Below are positions 24,965 through 34,393 of a DNA stretch of 54,167 nucleotides, in pieces. The DNA is from Bacillota bacterium (GTDB lineage: Bacteria; Bacillota; Sulfobacillia; Sulfobacillales; Sulfobacillaceae): positions 1-54,167 of the forward strand of contig JAKBWA010000061.1 of NCBI GenBank assembly GCA_021841025.1. The letters are read 5' to 3'. The position numbers and the translations under genes were made by a program. Within the stretch, counting starts at the first letter, position 1; every line of letters begins with the position of its first letter. The notes under the pieces were generated by a model. That model ran no database searches. It was given only the letters and a program-made list of their open reading frames with translations, and was not told the origin of the DNA.

Positions 24965-26125
24965 TCATTGCATCACTTGAGTCACACTTGCCGTCCGTTG
25001 ATAAGGAGGCACACCCCGGCGCATGTAGACGTTGATGATAATTCCCACAGCTGCGGCGTCAGTAATAAATGCCGAACCGCCATAAGTCATGAACGGCAAA
25101 GGAATCCCCGCTACAGGCATGATACCGGAAACCATCCCTGCGCTTTCCACCACCTGAAATGCGAACATAGAGACGACTCCCATGACGAGCAACATGCCGT
25201 AACGATCCTTCGCACGGTTTGCAATATACAACCCCCGAGCCAATAACAAAAGATAGACTGCCAACAGAGCTATTGAGCCGACAAACCCCAATTCCTCGCC
25301 CACTACGGCATAAATAAAATCCGTGTATGACTCGGGCAAAAAGCTTAATTGATTGAAGTGAGCGGTGAAAATGCCTGTCCCGAAAAGCCCGCCACTGCCG
25401 ACCGCTATCCGCGACTGGATTTCATTAAAGCCCGCACTAAGGGGGGCACGCTGCGGGTTGATAAAGACCAATAAACGGTTCAACTGATATTGGTGCATGG
25501 GAATGGGAATATGAAACTGAAAATGAAGATAGACCCACAAGACCACTGAAAGAAATCCAATGGGGAAAATTAGAACCCACTTCCACCATGAAGACACCAT
25601 GAACAGCATTCCTGCCGTAATGGCAACAAAAACCAAAGTTGTTCCCAAATCTGGCTGTTTGAGAATCAAAAGCATGGGCAGCAGCACATGAAATCCGGGA
25701 GAAATGAAATCTCGCCACCGCGTAATCCGGCCTTTTTGGCTAAGGTGCGTCGCTAACGTGACAATGACCGCTACTTGTGCAAATTCCGAGGGTTGTAATT
25801 GAAAAGGACCCACGGTGATCCATCTTTGGGCACCTAATGCGGTGTGTCCTTTCACCAAAACAAAGGCCAGCAATAGAACGGAACCCCAATACAGGTAAGG
25901 AGAGAGAACACGAAATTTTTCATAAGGAATCCAACTCACGATACCAATGGTCAGCAAACCCAGAAAAATCCACGCGATTTGCCTGTGGACGAAATACAAC
26001 TGGGAGCCTTGAGGCAATAGCGGCTTGGTAGCACTGCCGATAATGAATAAACTCAATACCGACAATAAAAGCATAATCAAGATTGTGAGAATATCGATAT
26101 TTCGCCAGACGCTTCTTGCTCGCAT
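24965..26125 (-). CDS. rodA: RodA/FtsW-family peptidoglycan glycosyltransferase
   Basis: A SEDS protein, 386 residues with about ten membrane spans, polymerising lipid II for wall elongation with a class B PBP. Diagnostic segments are RWITVGPFQLQPSEFAQVA, LLILKQPDLGTTLVF with the conserved Asp, QSRIAVGSGGLFGTGIF, the LPESYTDFIYAVVGEELGF loop and MTYGGSAFITDAAAVGIIINV. Its place after minCDE and the mre genes points to RodA rather than FtsW or SpoVE. Upstream 26126-26503 is a gap with no visible gene; GAGG lies about 13 bases before the ATG. Confidence 0.92.
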   Translation of the reverse strand: MRARSVWRNIDILTILIMLLLSVLSLFIIGSATKPLLPQGSQLYFVHRQIAWIFLGLLTIGIVSWIPYEKFRVLSPYLYWGSVLLLAFVLVKGHTALGAQRWITVGPFQLQPSEFAQVAVIVTLATHLSQKGRITRWRDFISPGFHVLLPMLLILKQPDLGTTLVFVAITAGMLFMVSSWWKWVLIFPIGFLSVVLWVYLHFQFHIPIPMHQYQLNRLLVFINPQRAPLSAGFNEIQSRIAVGSGGLFGTGIFTAHFNQLSFLPESYTDFIYAVVGEELGFVGSIALLAVYLLLLARGLYIANRAKDRYGMLLVMGVVSMFAFQVVESAGMVSGIMPVAGIPLPFMTYGGSAFITDAAAVGIIINVYMRRGVPPYQRTASVTQVMQ

Positions 26126-26503
26126 AAAATCTCTAACCTCGCTATCAACCTATTAAACGTGTCTGTCAACCGTATAGATCAGGACCTTTGCACACCGTGG
26201 AAGCCCAGTCAATGAGAAGAGGCTGGTTACTGGCAGACTCTTTCTTCTGGCATTCTTTATCGTCGTCAGCATAAAAAAACTGATTGATTCTATAATGATA
26301 CCCTGTGCACAAAATGGCTTCAACCCAAAATCATGGGTTCATTAACCTTGGGGAATCCTGTTGTACATGCCCCCAAAAAGATCGCCAATCCTTAATTTGC
26401 CACAACATAATTACCAGCCATCCTCGGCACAAGTGCCAAAATCCCTACTTCCTGTCGTTGGCCAAGAGAACTCCAATTCTCAAATTCGGGCAAATCGACA
26501 CAA

Positions 26504-26538
26504 ACAACTGCAGTCCTCTTTGGTTGGATTGCAGTTGT
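26504..26538 (-). terminator. Hairpin after minE
   Basis: ACAACTGCA (26504-26512) pairs with TGCAGTTGT (26530-26538). On the minus strand the stem, 40 bases past the minE stop, is followed by TTGTGT, a poor T-run. It is the probable end of the min transcript, with rodA as a separate unit. Confidence 0.5.
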
Positions 26539-26577
26539 ATGGAAGACTCCCCCTAAATCCATTGAAGTGGGAAAGGT

Positions 26578-26844
26578 TCAGAGCGAATGGTTCTTTACCT
26601 TTCGTATCGGTATGTTTGCGACCAGTGCCATCGCATCATCGTGTCGTGAAAAGTCCACCCGAAACCCCTGGTCATCAATATCCATATATTCAGAAATGAC
26701 TTTAAGCAGATCGTTTTTAAGGTTCTCCAGGGTTTGGGGTGAGAGGCTCGCACGGTCATGCACTAAAACTAAACGCAGACGCTCTTTCGCCACATCTTTG
26801 CTCGCATCCTCACGTCCAAACACCCGTGCGATCAAATCAAACAT
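26578..26844 (-). CDS. minE: Cell division topological specificity factor MinE
   Basis: MinE (88 residues) stimulates MinD ATPase and confines the division inhibitor to the poles. It has a MFDLIARVF membrane-contact helix, then SKDVAKERLRLVLVHDRASLSPQTLENLKNDLLKVISEYMDID, the anti-MinCD region and dimer domain. GGGGAGGGCGGTCC precedes ATG 26844. It follows minD directly. MinE is absent from Bacillus, which uses DivIVA/MinJ; its presence fits a Clostridia-type Min system. Confidence 0.94.
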   Translation of the reverse strand: MFDLIARVFGREDASKDVAKERLRLVLVHDRASLSPQTLENLKNDLLKVISEYMDIDDQGFRVDFSRHDDAMALVANIPIRKVKNHSL

Positions 26845-26861
26845 GGACCGCCCTCCCCTAC

Positions 26862-27659
26862 TCATACCTTAAACCCCATCATCTTCCGCAATTTGTTGAA
26901 CAATCCCGTTCCATCATCGAGTTTCATGATAGGCACATTCTCCCCCCGGAGGCGCCGTGTAATATTGCGGTAAGCTTCTCCCGCCCTCGATTGCGAATTT
27001 AAGACCGCGGGTTCCCCGCGGTTGGTTGACACGACGATAGACTCATCATCAGGAACAACGCCCAGCAATTCAATCGCCAGAATTTCAATCATATCGTCAA
27101 TATCCATCATATCGCCTTTTTTAACCATGCTGGCACGAATTCGATTAATAATCAAGGAAGGTTTGTGTTTTTCTTGTGCTTCCAAGAGCCCTATAATGCG
27201 GTCGGCATCCCGAACGGAGGAGACTTCCGGCGTGGCTACCACTAAAGCCTTATCCGCTCCCGCCACAGCATTTTTGAACCCTTGCTCAATTCCGGCCGGG
27301 GAGTCGATCAACACATAATCAAAGTCTTCTTTCATCTGTGCGATCAAATCACGCATCTGTTCCGGTGACACTGCAGTCTTGTCCCGGGTTTGGGCTGCCG
27401 GAAGCAAATACAAGTTTTCAAAGCGCTTATCCTTAATTAAGGCATGCTTCAGTTTTGCAAATCCTTCGACCACATCCACCAAATCGTAAACAATTCGGTT
27501 TTCCAGGCCCATGACCACATCGAGATTGCGCAAACCGATATCGGCATCGATCAAGGCCACTCGCTCTCCTGCTTGAGCTAATCCGGCTCCTAAATTTGCC
27601 GTCGTAGTAGTTTTTCCCACACCCCCTTTCCCAGAGGTAATGACGATGGCTTCCCCCAT
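26862..27659 (-). CDS. minD: Septum site-determining ATPase MinD
   Basis: A ParA/MinD-type ATPase (265 residues) that cycles on the membrane and recruits MinC. The deviant Walker A GKGGVGKTT stands near residue 10; DADIGLRNLDVVMGLENRIVYDL, DYVLIDSPAGIEQGF and TPEVSSVRDADR follow; a C-terminal amphipathic membrane-targeting helix (GLFNKLRKMMGFK) ends the protein. GGGGGAGCC precedes ATG 27659. The frame is open to 27716, overlapping the minC end, but the Walker region fixes the start. Confidence 0.97.
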   Translation of the reverse strand: MGEAIVITSGKGGVGKTTTTANLGAGLAQAGERVALIDADIGLRNLDVVMGLENRIVYDLVDVVEGFAKLKHALIKDKRFENLYLLPAAQTRDKTAVSPEQMRDLIAQMKEDFDYVLIDSPAGIEQGFKNAVAGADKALVVATPEVSSVRDADRIIGLLEAQEKHKPSLIINRIRASMVKKGDMMDIDDMIEILAIELLGVVPDDESIVVSTNRGEPAVLNSQSRAGEAYRNITRRLRGENVPIMKLDDGTGLFNKLRKMMGFKV

Positions 27660-27687
27660 ATCTAAAGGCTCCCCCTTACTTGATGTC

Positions 27688-28113
27688 TCAAGGCGTGCTG
27701 TGCTGCCATTGATCAATAATCAATTGTCCATCTCGCACTTCGGCAATTTCCGGCACTTGCGGCAGTACATCGCTTTCCTTGTCCGGCGCGCGGCCGATAA
27801 AGTGGGCTATGCGAATTTGGGTAGGACTTAGACGAAACGCGGCAACAACAGCTTCCTGATTGCCTTCTGCGCCAGCATGCGCTAATCCCCTTAGCCAGCC
27901 CATCACCACAATATCTCCGCCTGCCTTAATTTCTGCCCCCGGATTCACATCTCCCAACACTACTACATTACCGTAAAAACGTACATGCTGGCCAGATCTC
28001 AGTGTTTTTCGTATCAATAACGTGGGCTGCCTGCGCGCCTCTTCTTCCCAGTCTCTAACATTACGCCGAATCACATAATGTTCGACGGACGACGTTTCCT
28101 GTCCATTTGGCAT
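27688..28113 (-). CDS. minC: Septum site-determining protein MinC, C-terminal domain only
   Basis: A 141-residue MinC that contains the C-terminal right-handed beta-helix domain, which dimerises and binds MinD: LIRKTLRSGQHVRFYGNVVVLGDVNPGAEIKAGGDIVVMGWLRGLAHAGAEGN. Usual MinC proteins have about 220-230 residues with an N-terminal FtsZ-inhibiting domain. Here only about 35 residues precede the core. The same frame upstream is closed by a stop about 70 bases before the ATG and no frame in the gap to mreD looks like the missing part. GGGGGCGG precedes the ATG, so the short form seems to be the native start. Confidence 0.88.
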   Translation of the reverse strand: MPNGQETSSVEHYVIRRNVRDWEEEARRQPTLLIRKTLRSGQHVRFYGNVVVLGDVNPGAEIKAGGDIVVMGWLRGLAHAGAEGNQEAVVAAFRLSPTQIRIAHFIGRAPDKESDVLPQVPEIAEVRDGQLIIDQWQHSTP

Positions 28114-28364
28114 ACTGCCGCCCCCTAATCCTATACCCCTGCTCGATTGGAATCGGGCGAAAATTTATTACGTTGCCGATCACTAGGATTGAACCCCAGA
28201 AGTTCATATAGCTCTCTATTTCTGTCAGAAGACACGAATCGAAACAATTCTTTATCACTCAGCATCTTACAGATTCTCTATTCATGTCTAAACTCCTGCC
28301 ATTCCTTCGACCACGGCGAGAAGATTTTTTCTGGGTATTCGGTCAAAAATCCAGGCAAAAGGAC

Positions 28365-28399
28365 AAAAACCGACGCTCACCATCTGCGTGGTCGTCGGT
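28365..28399 (-). terminator. Terminator of the mre operon
   Basis: On the minus strand ACCGACG...CGTCGG (arms 28370-28375 and 28393-28398) is followed by TTTTTG (28365-28369). It separates mreBCD from minCDE. The remaining part of the gap to minC (28114-28364) must hold the minC promoter; I see no clear -35/-10 pair. Confidence 0.75.
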
Positions 28400-28464
28400 C
28401 TATAGCCAATACTGTCGTGCACTTCCACTCTTGCGCCAAGGGCCTAACGCCATTCTTCAGGCCA

Positions 28465-28983
28465 TTACATGGGGAAGCTGCGATATCTCGTTCTCTTCCT
28501 GTTGCGTTTGGGGATAAATCCCACCATGCCTCCCAAGGCGGGTGTAAACAGCATGGAAAACAAGATCCATACCGGCAAAGGACGAGAGAAAACCAACCAC
28601 GAAAAATGATAGCCCGCAATATACAACAGAGCCCATTGAAAGGGCACCACCACAATCTGACTTAATCCGGCGATGAGGCCCGGAACAAAAATCGGGTCAC
28701 GCACAATTCTTTGCTGAACCCAGGCTACACCATATCCTAACAGCGCGAATGTCAGAGCATTAAGGCCGATCAATCGGCCCGCCCACAAATCCTGCATGAG
28801 TCCTCCTAATAATCCAGCCCACATACCGCGCTTCGGTGTTTCGTGCAAGGCAATGAGAACAGTCAGGGATAACATCGCATCAGGCACATACCCAATGGGA
28901 AAGATCTGGGGTAAAAGTCCCACCTGAATTAATAATACAAGCAGGTAAAGGAGGATCCATGTACCGATTCGCAGCCGATCCAT
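28465..28983 (-). CDS. mreD: Rod shape-determining protein MreD
   Basis: A 172-residue integral membrane protein of the elongasome with about five spans. FPIGYVPDAMLSLTVLIALHETPKRGMWAGLLGGLMQDLWAGRLIGLNALTFAL is the typical MreD core (PDLxL... GfxxGLlqDl... G). GGGGAAAATTAT precedes the ATG. Unusually it is separated from mreC by 531 bases containing a broken small reading frame. Confidence 0.9.
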   Translation of the reverse strand: MDRLRIGTWILLYLLVLLIQVGLLPQIFPIGYVPDAMLSLTVLIALHETPKRGMWAGLLGGLMQDLWAGRLIGLNALTFALLGYGVAWVQQRIVRDPIFVPGLIAGLSQIVVVPFQWALLYIAGYHFSWLVFSRPLPVWILFSMLFTPALGGMVGFIPKRNRKRTRYRSFPM

Positions 28984-29079
28984 ATAATTTTCCCCTGGTT
29001 CAAAAAACTTGATAAACGGTACTCAATATGCCTGTGTTGTTCATCAAGCGTCCTCCCCCTAACCAGGATTTTTCTCCTT

Positions 29080-29358
29080 TCAAAGCAGAATTTCTCCTTG
29101 CGGAGAGTGCAGCAAAAGAGGACTGGACTCGGGATTTCCACCTGGTTTCAGGCATCCCTTGGGAAAATCGTCCAAAGGGAGCAGCCCCTACGTCCTACGA
29201 GAGGGCCGGAGTGCGCATTGCCCGGCAAGCTCCGGCTTGTTTTCGGTGCCCTCGCTTCACCCAAAATGTTGGTCGGCAAGATTGTAAGAAACCGGTAAGG
29301 GCAGTTCCTCCACGGGAATTCCCTGACTCGAGGGATTCCCTTGACGAGCCCAATTCAT
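29080..29358 (-). pseudogene. Broken small reading frame between mreC and mreD
   Basis: GGGAGGGACT directly precedes an ATG at 29358 that opens MNWARQGNPSSQ. The frame meets TGA at 29257-29259 and TAG at 29188-29190, then continues to TGA at 29080-29082 with sense-like codons throughout (about 92 codons in one frame). The ATG overlaps, as ATGA, the stop of a 71-codon frame that runs out of the mreC 3' end. I know no family for it. It may be a decayed gene, or only the first 32-33 codons may be translated. The rest of 28984-29514 shows no gene. Confidence 0.3.
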
Positions 29359-29514
29359 AGTCCCTCCCAAAGAAAATCCCCCATTTTCCGTCGATCAAGG
29401 CCGGGGAGCCCCCAGCCCTCATTCTCCGACCTGTTATTGACAGGTTGCTCGCTCATGCGAGGAGCCAGCCACCACGTTAGCGTCCATGTTCCGTCATTCT
29501 GATCAACCAAGCCT

Positions 29515-30378
29515 TCAATTCCCTCCAAAAATCGGCGGAATGCTAGCCCCCGACGGATGCGACTGCACAACCATGACCGTTTCCAAACGATTAAAATCCA
29601 CAGCGGGCCGGATGGTTGCGGTTTCCGTCAAACCGTAGTGGTTGTGCTTGACAGAGATAATTTGACCGATTAGAAGCCCCTTGGGATAGTACTGACTGAG
29701 GCCCGACGTGGTCACAACATCCCCGGGCAAAATATTCGCTTTGCTGGAGAACAACTGAAATTTCAGCAATCCGGCTACCGGATTTTGGCCCAGCACCACA
29801 CCCGTGGATTGCGAGCGGACATCAAGAGCGCCAATGCCGCTCTTCGGGTCTAATATCAGCATTACTGTAGACGTGCTGGGCCCTGCCGATATGACACGGC
29901 CTACTACGCCTTGAGGCACAATCACAGCCATACCGCTATGCACACCGTTACGAGTGCCCTGATCAATCACCACCGTGCTAAACCAGCTGTCGGGATTTCG
30001 GGAGATAATACTGGCCGGGTCGAGTTTCCACTTGCCTAAAGCATGCTCCAGGCCCAACAGGCCGCGTAACCGCCCATTTTCGGCCAAAACCTGAGCCAGT
30101 TCCAGTTTCATGCTCTTATACTTCAGCAACTTTTGCTCGAGTGCCCGGTTTTGTTGCTGCAAGGTAAACACATCGCCCACCGTGCTAACCCCTATTCCCA
30201 CTTCATGACCTAAAAACGCCATGCTGGATTCCGCAGGCGACACCACGGTATTGATCAGGGTGCTCAACCCGATGACGTTGCCGCGAACGCGGGCGGTCAA
30301 GCTTAAACTCACCGTGACAACCATGATAACTAACACTGTGATGAACAACCGTCGCCAACGGGATATAAATCCGCCCAC
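29515..30378 (-). CDS. mreC: Rod shape-determining protein MreC
   Basis: A bitopic 287-residue protein of the elongasome scaffold: N-terminal span (about 10-29), coiled coil (FTLQQQNRALEQKLLKYKSMKLELAQVLAENGRLRGLLGL) and the two-barrel periplasmic-type domain with ISRNPDSWFSTVVIDQGTRNGVHSGMAVIVPQGVVGRVI and VVTTSGLSQYYPKGLLIGQI. It starts with GTG behind GGAGGAATTATCA and follows mreB by 15 bases. Confidence 0.94.
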   Translation of the reverse strand: MGGFISRWRRLFITVLVIMVVTVSLSLTARVRGNVIGLSTLINTVVSPAESSMAFLGHEVGIGVSTVGDVFTLQQQNRALEQKLLKYKSMKLELAQVLAENGRLRGLLGLEHALGKWKLDPASIISRNPDSWFSTVVIDQGTRNGVHSGMAVIVPQGVVGRVISAGPSTSTVMLILDPKSGIGALDVRSQSTGVVLGQNPVAGLLKFQLFSSKANILPGDVVTTSGLSQYYPKGLLIGQIISVKHNHYGLTETATIRPAVDFNRLETVMVVQSHPSGASIPPIFGGN

Positions 30379-30393
30379 TGATAATTCCTCCTC

Positions 30394-31428
30394 TTAGTGT
30401 CGACTACGGCGACGAAGAGCTTCGAGGTGGTGCTGGTCTTCCAAAACCATCCCGGTACCACGAACCACGGTAAGCAATGGTTCTTCCGCTTGATGTACCG
30501 GCATGCCGGTTTCAGAACTCACCAATTTATCAAAATTTCGCAGTAAAGAGCCTCCGCCGGTCATTACAATTCCCCGGTCCATAATGTCCGCTGCCAATTC
30601 CGGCGGCGATTTTTCCAAGGTGGCCTTGATCGCCTCCACAATCGTATTCACGGTTTCACTCAACGACCGTTGGATTTCGGTTGAATTAATTTTCAAAGTT
30701 TTGGGCAAGCCTGTAACCAAATCCCGACCGCGGACATCTAGAGTCTCTTCGTGGTCAGGAGGGTAAGCGGACCCGATATTAATCTTGATTTCCTCGGCAG
30801 TTCTCTCCCCAATCATCATATTGTATGTCCGTTTGATGTGATTGACGATCGCATCGTCCATCTCGTCTCCCGCTACGCGGATGGACTGGGCTGCTACAAT
30901 ACCGTCCAAGGAAATGATAGCCACTTCACAAGTTCCTCCACCGACATCCACAATCATATTGCCTGTCGGTTCGTTCACCGGCAATCCCGCACCTATAGCA
31001 GCAGCCATGGGTTCTTCAACCACCAGCGCCTCTTTGGCCCCCGCTTGCATGGCAGCATCTTTCACGGCCCGTTCTTCAACCCCTGTAACACCTGAGGGAA
31101 CCCCAATAACGACAGTAGGATGAATCACACGTGAGTTATTGGATGCTTTCTTCATAAAATATTTTAACATGGCCTGCGTTGTGTCAAAGTCCGCAATGAC
31201 CCCGTCCTTTAAAGGTCTTACCGCGCGAATGTTCCCCGGCGTTCGTCCGACCATTTGTTTGGCTTCTTGTCCGACCGCAATGATTTCCCCTGTGAGTGTG
31301 TCAATCGCCACAACTGAGGGCTCTTGCAGAACGATGCCTCGGCCCTTCACATAAACCACCGTATTTGCCGTTCCCAAGTCAATTCCCATGTCTTTCGCAA
31401 AAGACCCAAATAAACTCCTAATGGGCAC
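30394..31428 (-). CDS. mreB: Rod shape-determining actin homologue MreB
   Basis: MreB (344 residues) polymerises with ATP under the membrane and guides wall synthesis. It shows the actin-fold phosphate 1 motif [75 protein letters not shown] (phosphate 2) and [17 protein letters not shown] (adenosine motif). The start is GTG with GGAGGATTACTTC ahead. It is first of mreBCD and lies 31 bases after radC. Confidence 0.97.
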   Translation of the reverse strand: MPIRSLFGSFAKDMGIDLGTANTVVYVKGRGIVLQEPSVVAIDTLTGEIIAVGQEAKQMVGRTPGNIRAVRPLKDGVIADFDTTQAMLKYFMKKASNNSRVIHPTVVIGVPSGVTGVEERAVKDAAMQAGAKEALVVEEPMAAAIGAGLPVNEPTGNMIVDVGGGTCEVAIISLDGIVAAQSIRVAGDEMDDAIVNHIKRTYNMMIGERTAEEIKINIGSAYPPDHEETLDVRGRDLVTGLPKTLKINSTEIQRSLSETVNTIVEAIKATLEKSPPELAADIMDRGIVMTGGGSLLRNFDKLVSSETGMPVHQAEEPLLTVVRGTGMVLEDQHHLEALRRRSRH

Positions 31429-31459
31429 CGAAGTAATCCTCCCTTTGGTCCGTTGATTT

Positions 31460-32152
31460 CTATCCCGAAATTTGCACTGAATTACTGAGTTGTGTTAATC
31501 GGCCCTTATGAATGCTCACGTGGACTGTTCGGCCCACGACTACATGATCTAAGACGGGAATCCCCAAAAGGTCCCCCGCTTCTTCCAGCCGCACCGTTAA
31601 CAACCGATCGGCTTGAGATGGCTCGGGATCGCCACTGGGATGGTTATGTACCACAATAATGGATGCACTGGACCAACCAATAGCGCGATGAAAGATTTCT
31701 CTGGGAAACACCTCAACTTGGTCTAGGCCGCCCCGAAAAACCGTTTCCACAGCAAGCACCTGATTCTTGGTGTTTAAAAACAACACGCGAAATTCTTCTT
31801 GATTGAGCCGCATCATGTCTTCAACCAGCATAATCACATCGTCCGGGCCACCAATTTGATTCCTGAGTTCCTGACGCTTTACCCGGTTGCCAATCTCTAG
31901 TGCTGCTAATAAAAGAGCCACCTTCGCTTGTCCCAACCCTTTTATCTGCAGCAATTCTTGGGCCGGGCGGCGGCTTAAGGCCTGCCATCCATCTTTTAGC
32001 AAATAACGACTTAATTCTAAAACGTTTTGACCCGACGAACCTGTTCCTAAAATAACTGCTAGTAATTCCCTATCTCCGAGCACCGATGCTCCATGGCGCA
32101 CAAGCCGCTCACGAGGCCGTTCCTCTTGGGGCAGCGCTTTAACGCCCTTCAC
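31460..32152 (-). CDS. radC: RadC/JAB-family protein
   Basis: A 230-residue RadC-type protein. An N-terminal helix-hairpin-helix part ([29 protein letters not shown]) precedes a JAMM metal site [16 protein letters not shown], the HxHPSGDPxPSxxD motif. The historical DNA repair role is not supported for this family; a metalloprotease or nuclease-like activity is suspected. The GTG start shares one base with the maf stop (TAGTG), with GGGGAG 6 bases ahead. The maf-radC-mreBCD order is common in Bacillota. Confidence 0.93.
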   Translation of the reverse strand: MKGVKALPQEERPRERLVRHGASVLGDRELLAVILGTGSSGQNVLELSRYLLKDGWQALSRRPAQELLQIKGLGQAKVALLLAALEIGNRVKRQELRNQIGGPDDVIMLVEDMMRLNQEEFRVLFLNTKNQVLAVETVFRGGLDQVEVFPREIFHRAIGWSSASIIVVHNHPSGDPEPSQADRLLTVRLEEAGDLLGIPVLDHVVVGRTVHVSIHKGRLTQLSNSVQISG

Positions 32153-32730
32153 TATGCTCTCCCCTTGTCCCAGTGTGATAACAAAGCTGTCAATACACGG
32201 GTGGGCAAACCAATCACGGTTTGAACGTCACCTCTAATATTTTTAACCCATCGTCTCGCATACCCCTGAATAGCATAAGCCCCCGCCTTGTCCCACGGCT
32301 CATCGGTATGCAAATATTTCTCGACTTCTTCCCTGCTAAAAGACACGAATTCGATGTCTGTCCGGTCAACTTGGACACGGCCCCCACCTTCACTGGGGTT
32401 CCATACCGCAACGGCCGTGAAAACCTGGTGATTCTGACCCGATAACTGGAATAACATCTCACGCGCATGTTCTGGCGATGTCGGCTTGCCAAAGATGTGT
32501 CCTTGATAGGAAACCACCGTATCTGCGCCAACAATAAGACATCGAGGATAACGTGTTCCCTTGACAACGGCTTTAGTGGTTGCCAGCCGTCTTACCAAAT
32601 CGTGAGGGGATTCTACTTGTCTAACGCTTTCATCGATGTTTGCAGGTTCTATGTGAAAGGATAATCCCATTTCCGCTAACAATTCCCGGCGCCTGGGAGA
32701 GCTTGAAGCCAACACAATGCACTTTGTCAT
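32152..32730 (-). CDS. maf: Maf-family nucleoside triphosphate pyrophosphatase
   Basis: A house-cleaning dTTP/UTP-type pyrophosphatase (192 residues), also reported to affect septum formation. It has CIVLASSSPRRRELLAEMGL, the SxRR substrate motif, IDESVRQVESPHDLVRRLATTKA, VGADTVVSYQGHIFGKP, and DKAGAYAIQGYARRWVKNIRGDVQTVIGLP. GAAGG precedes ATG 32730; the frame is open to 32760, overlapping the DUF4321 gene. It is coupled to radC by a one-base overlap. Confidence 0.95.
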   Translation of the reverse strand: MTKCIVLASSSPRRRELLAEMGLSFHIEPANIDESVRQVESPHDLVRRLATTKAVVKGTRYPRCLIVGADTVVSYQGHIFGKPTSPEHAREMLFQLSGQNHQVFTAVAVWNPSEGGGRVQVDRTDIEFVSFSREEVEKYLHTDEPWDKAGAYAIQGYARRWVKNIRGDVQTVIGLPTRVLTALLSHWDKGRA

Positions 32731-32732
32731 TC

Positions 32733-32996
32733 CTACGCCTTCCGTCGTTGAAACCACCATAGACCCACTACTAACCCGATAATACCCCCAAGGTTCAAGT
32801 CAAGCCAGACTCCGAGATCAAGGCCAAAGACACCTAGATTCAGTGTCCATGGCCCCGAGGGTGTGCCCAATTCAAAATAGGAATGACCCAAAGGGGGCCA
32901 TAAAGGCGCTACAAACCGTCCTATCAATGAGCCTACCAATCCCCCAACCAGGACGTAAAGCAATGCAATCCATCCCGATCCTTTTCGACCACGCAT
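32733..32996 (-). CDS. DUF4321 membrane protein
   Basis: An 87-residue membrane protein with two clear spans (about 8-28 and 63-83) around an extracytoplasmic loop, matching the DUF4321 pattern (GSLIGRFVAPLWPPL ... LNLGVFGLDLGVWLDLNLGGIIGLVVGL). Its function is unknown. It regularly precedes maf in Clostridia-type genomes, as here, where its stop lies 2 bases from the maf start. Confidence 0.75.
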   Translation of the reverse strand: MRGRKGSGWIALLYVLVGGLVGSLIGRFVAPLWPPLGHSYFELGTPSGPWTLNLGVFGLDLGVWLDLNLGGIIGLVVGLWWFQRRKA

Positions 32997-33139
32997 GACA
33001 AACTCCTCTGATTTCTCACATTTCGTGACGCCTCATCTGTCGGCTCGACAAAAACACACGACCTTGTTCAGCATAACATTGCTCAGATGCTCCTCGCAAT
33101 CATGGAAAAGATTCCTCGAATGGACAATTTCTCCTGCCG

Positions 33140-34393
33140 TTAATTCACTAAATTTTTCAGATGTTTTTGCCGCTGCTCCAAAATGTAACCTAAAAGGGCT
33201 AACGAACCGGTAGTCAAAATGGCGCCATTTTCACGCGTCTCTCCAAAGGCGTGTTGAACCGCTTGCCAAGGATCGTCAATAATTTGGGCGTGAGGAACCA
33301 CCGTTTGCAAAATATGCGGATCGACTCCCCGCTCCGTCGGAACATGCGTCAATATGACGTCATTGACGTGGGGCTCAAGCAATTTCAACATCTCGCCCGC
33401 CGGTTTGTCAGACAAAGAGCCGAATACCAAAGTCCATTGGTAATCTTGGTAGGCTTTCAATTTGAGAGTCTGGACCACGCCTTGGATCCCATGGGGATTA
33501 TGCGCTCCGTCAATGACCCACAAGGGGTGGCGATGAATAACTTGAAATCGTCCCGGCCACGAGAAGCGAGACCACGCGGCCAAGACCTGGTGCCAGTCAT
33601 GGATAAATCCCTGGCGTGCTAACTCCTCCAAGGCTGTATAGGCTGTAGCCACGTTGTCTTTTTGATACGCCCCCAGCAAAGGCACAGACAAAGGACCGAC
33701 AGGACTTTGACCCAAGACGCCGTCTTCATTCACTTGCGGAACCCACAGGGGTTCCAGCATCTTGACCCCGAGGCGCTGCGCCTGCTCTTGGATCACACTC
33801 CGAGCCTGGGAATAAGGTTGGCGCGCCACCACCAGAGAAGTGCCGTGCTTGACGATCCCGGCTTTTTCGCTCGCGATCGCTTCAATGGTATTTCCCAGAC
33901 GGTCCATATGATCAAACGCCACGGGAGTGATCACTGACAAACAAGGGGACTCAATCACATTGGTAGCGTCCAATCGTCCACCCAATCCCACTTCAACCAC
34001 TGCAATATCGACGTTCCAATGGCGGAAAGCCAGAAAAGCTAATGCCGTCACCGCTTCAAAAAACGTGGGCACATCGGGCAGCGTCTGTCCGGCTTGCTCG
34101 ACTAGCTCACCTAAATGATCCCATAACGCCTCGGAAATTGGCTGTCTATTCAGCATGACACGTTCGTTAATATGCCCCATGTCGGGTGATATGGTCAATC
34201 CCACTCGCAGGCCCTGAGATTGTAAGCCCTCTGCGATCAATGCCGCTGTCGACCCTTTGCCGTTGGTTCCCGCCACATGAACAATGGGATAACCTTGTTC
34301 CGGTTTTCCCAACTGGTCCAAAAGTTGACGGATTCTCTCCAGTCCGGGACGAATCCGCAAGCGTTCCAATCCTTCCCACCAATTTTCCTTCAC
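33140..34393 (-). CDS. folC: Folylpolyglutamate/dihydrofolate synthase
   Basis: A Mur-ligase-like ATP enzyme of 417 residues adding glutamate to folates (and possibly making dihydrofolate). It has the P-loop HVAGTNGKGSTAALIAEGL, TISPDMGHINERV, the FExxTALAFLAF segment, VVEVGLGGRLDATNVI with VITPVAFDHMDRLG, and WVIDGAHNPHG. The start is GTG, overlapping the valS stop (GTGA), with GGGAGG inside valS, so it is translated by coupling. valS-folC is a standard Bacillota pair. Confidence 0.95.
   Translation of the reverse strand: MKENWWEGLERLRIRPGLERIRQLLDQLGKPEQGYPIVHVAGTNGKGSTAALIAEGLQSQGLRVGLTISPDMGHINERVMLNRQPISEALWDHLGELVEQAGQTLPDVPTFFEAVTALAFLAFRHWNVDIAVVEVGLGGRLDATNVIESPCLSVITPVAFDHMDRLGNTIEAIASEKAGIVKHGTSLVVARQPYSQARSVIQEQAQRLGVKMLEPLWVPQVNEDGVLGQSPVGPLSVPLLGAYQKDNVATAYTALEELARQGFIHDWHQVLAAWSRFSWPGRFQVIHRHPLWVIDGAHNPHGIQGVVQTLKLKAYQDYQWTLVFGSLSDKPAGEMLKLLEPHVNDVILTHVPTERGVDPHILQTVVPHAQIIDDPWQAVQHAFGETRENGAILTTGSLALLGYILEQRQKHLKNLVN

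Noticed and set aside
28061-28258. Frame upstream of minC as its missing N-terminal domain
   Set aside because: Its translation bears no resemblance to the MinC N-domain and lies in another frame.
29257-29259. TGA as a possible selenocysteine codon in the small mreC-mreD frame
   Set aside because: No SECIS-like hairpin was evident right after it and a TAG follows 22 codons later, so decay is more likely.
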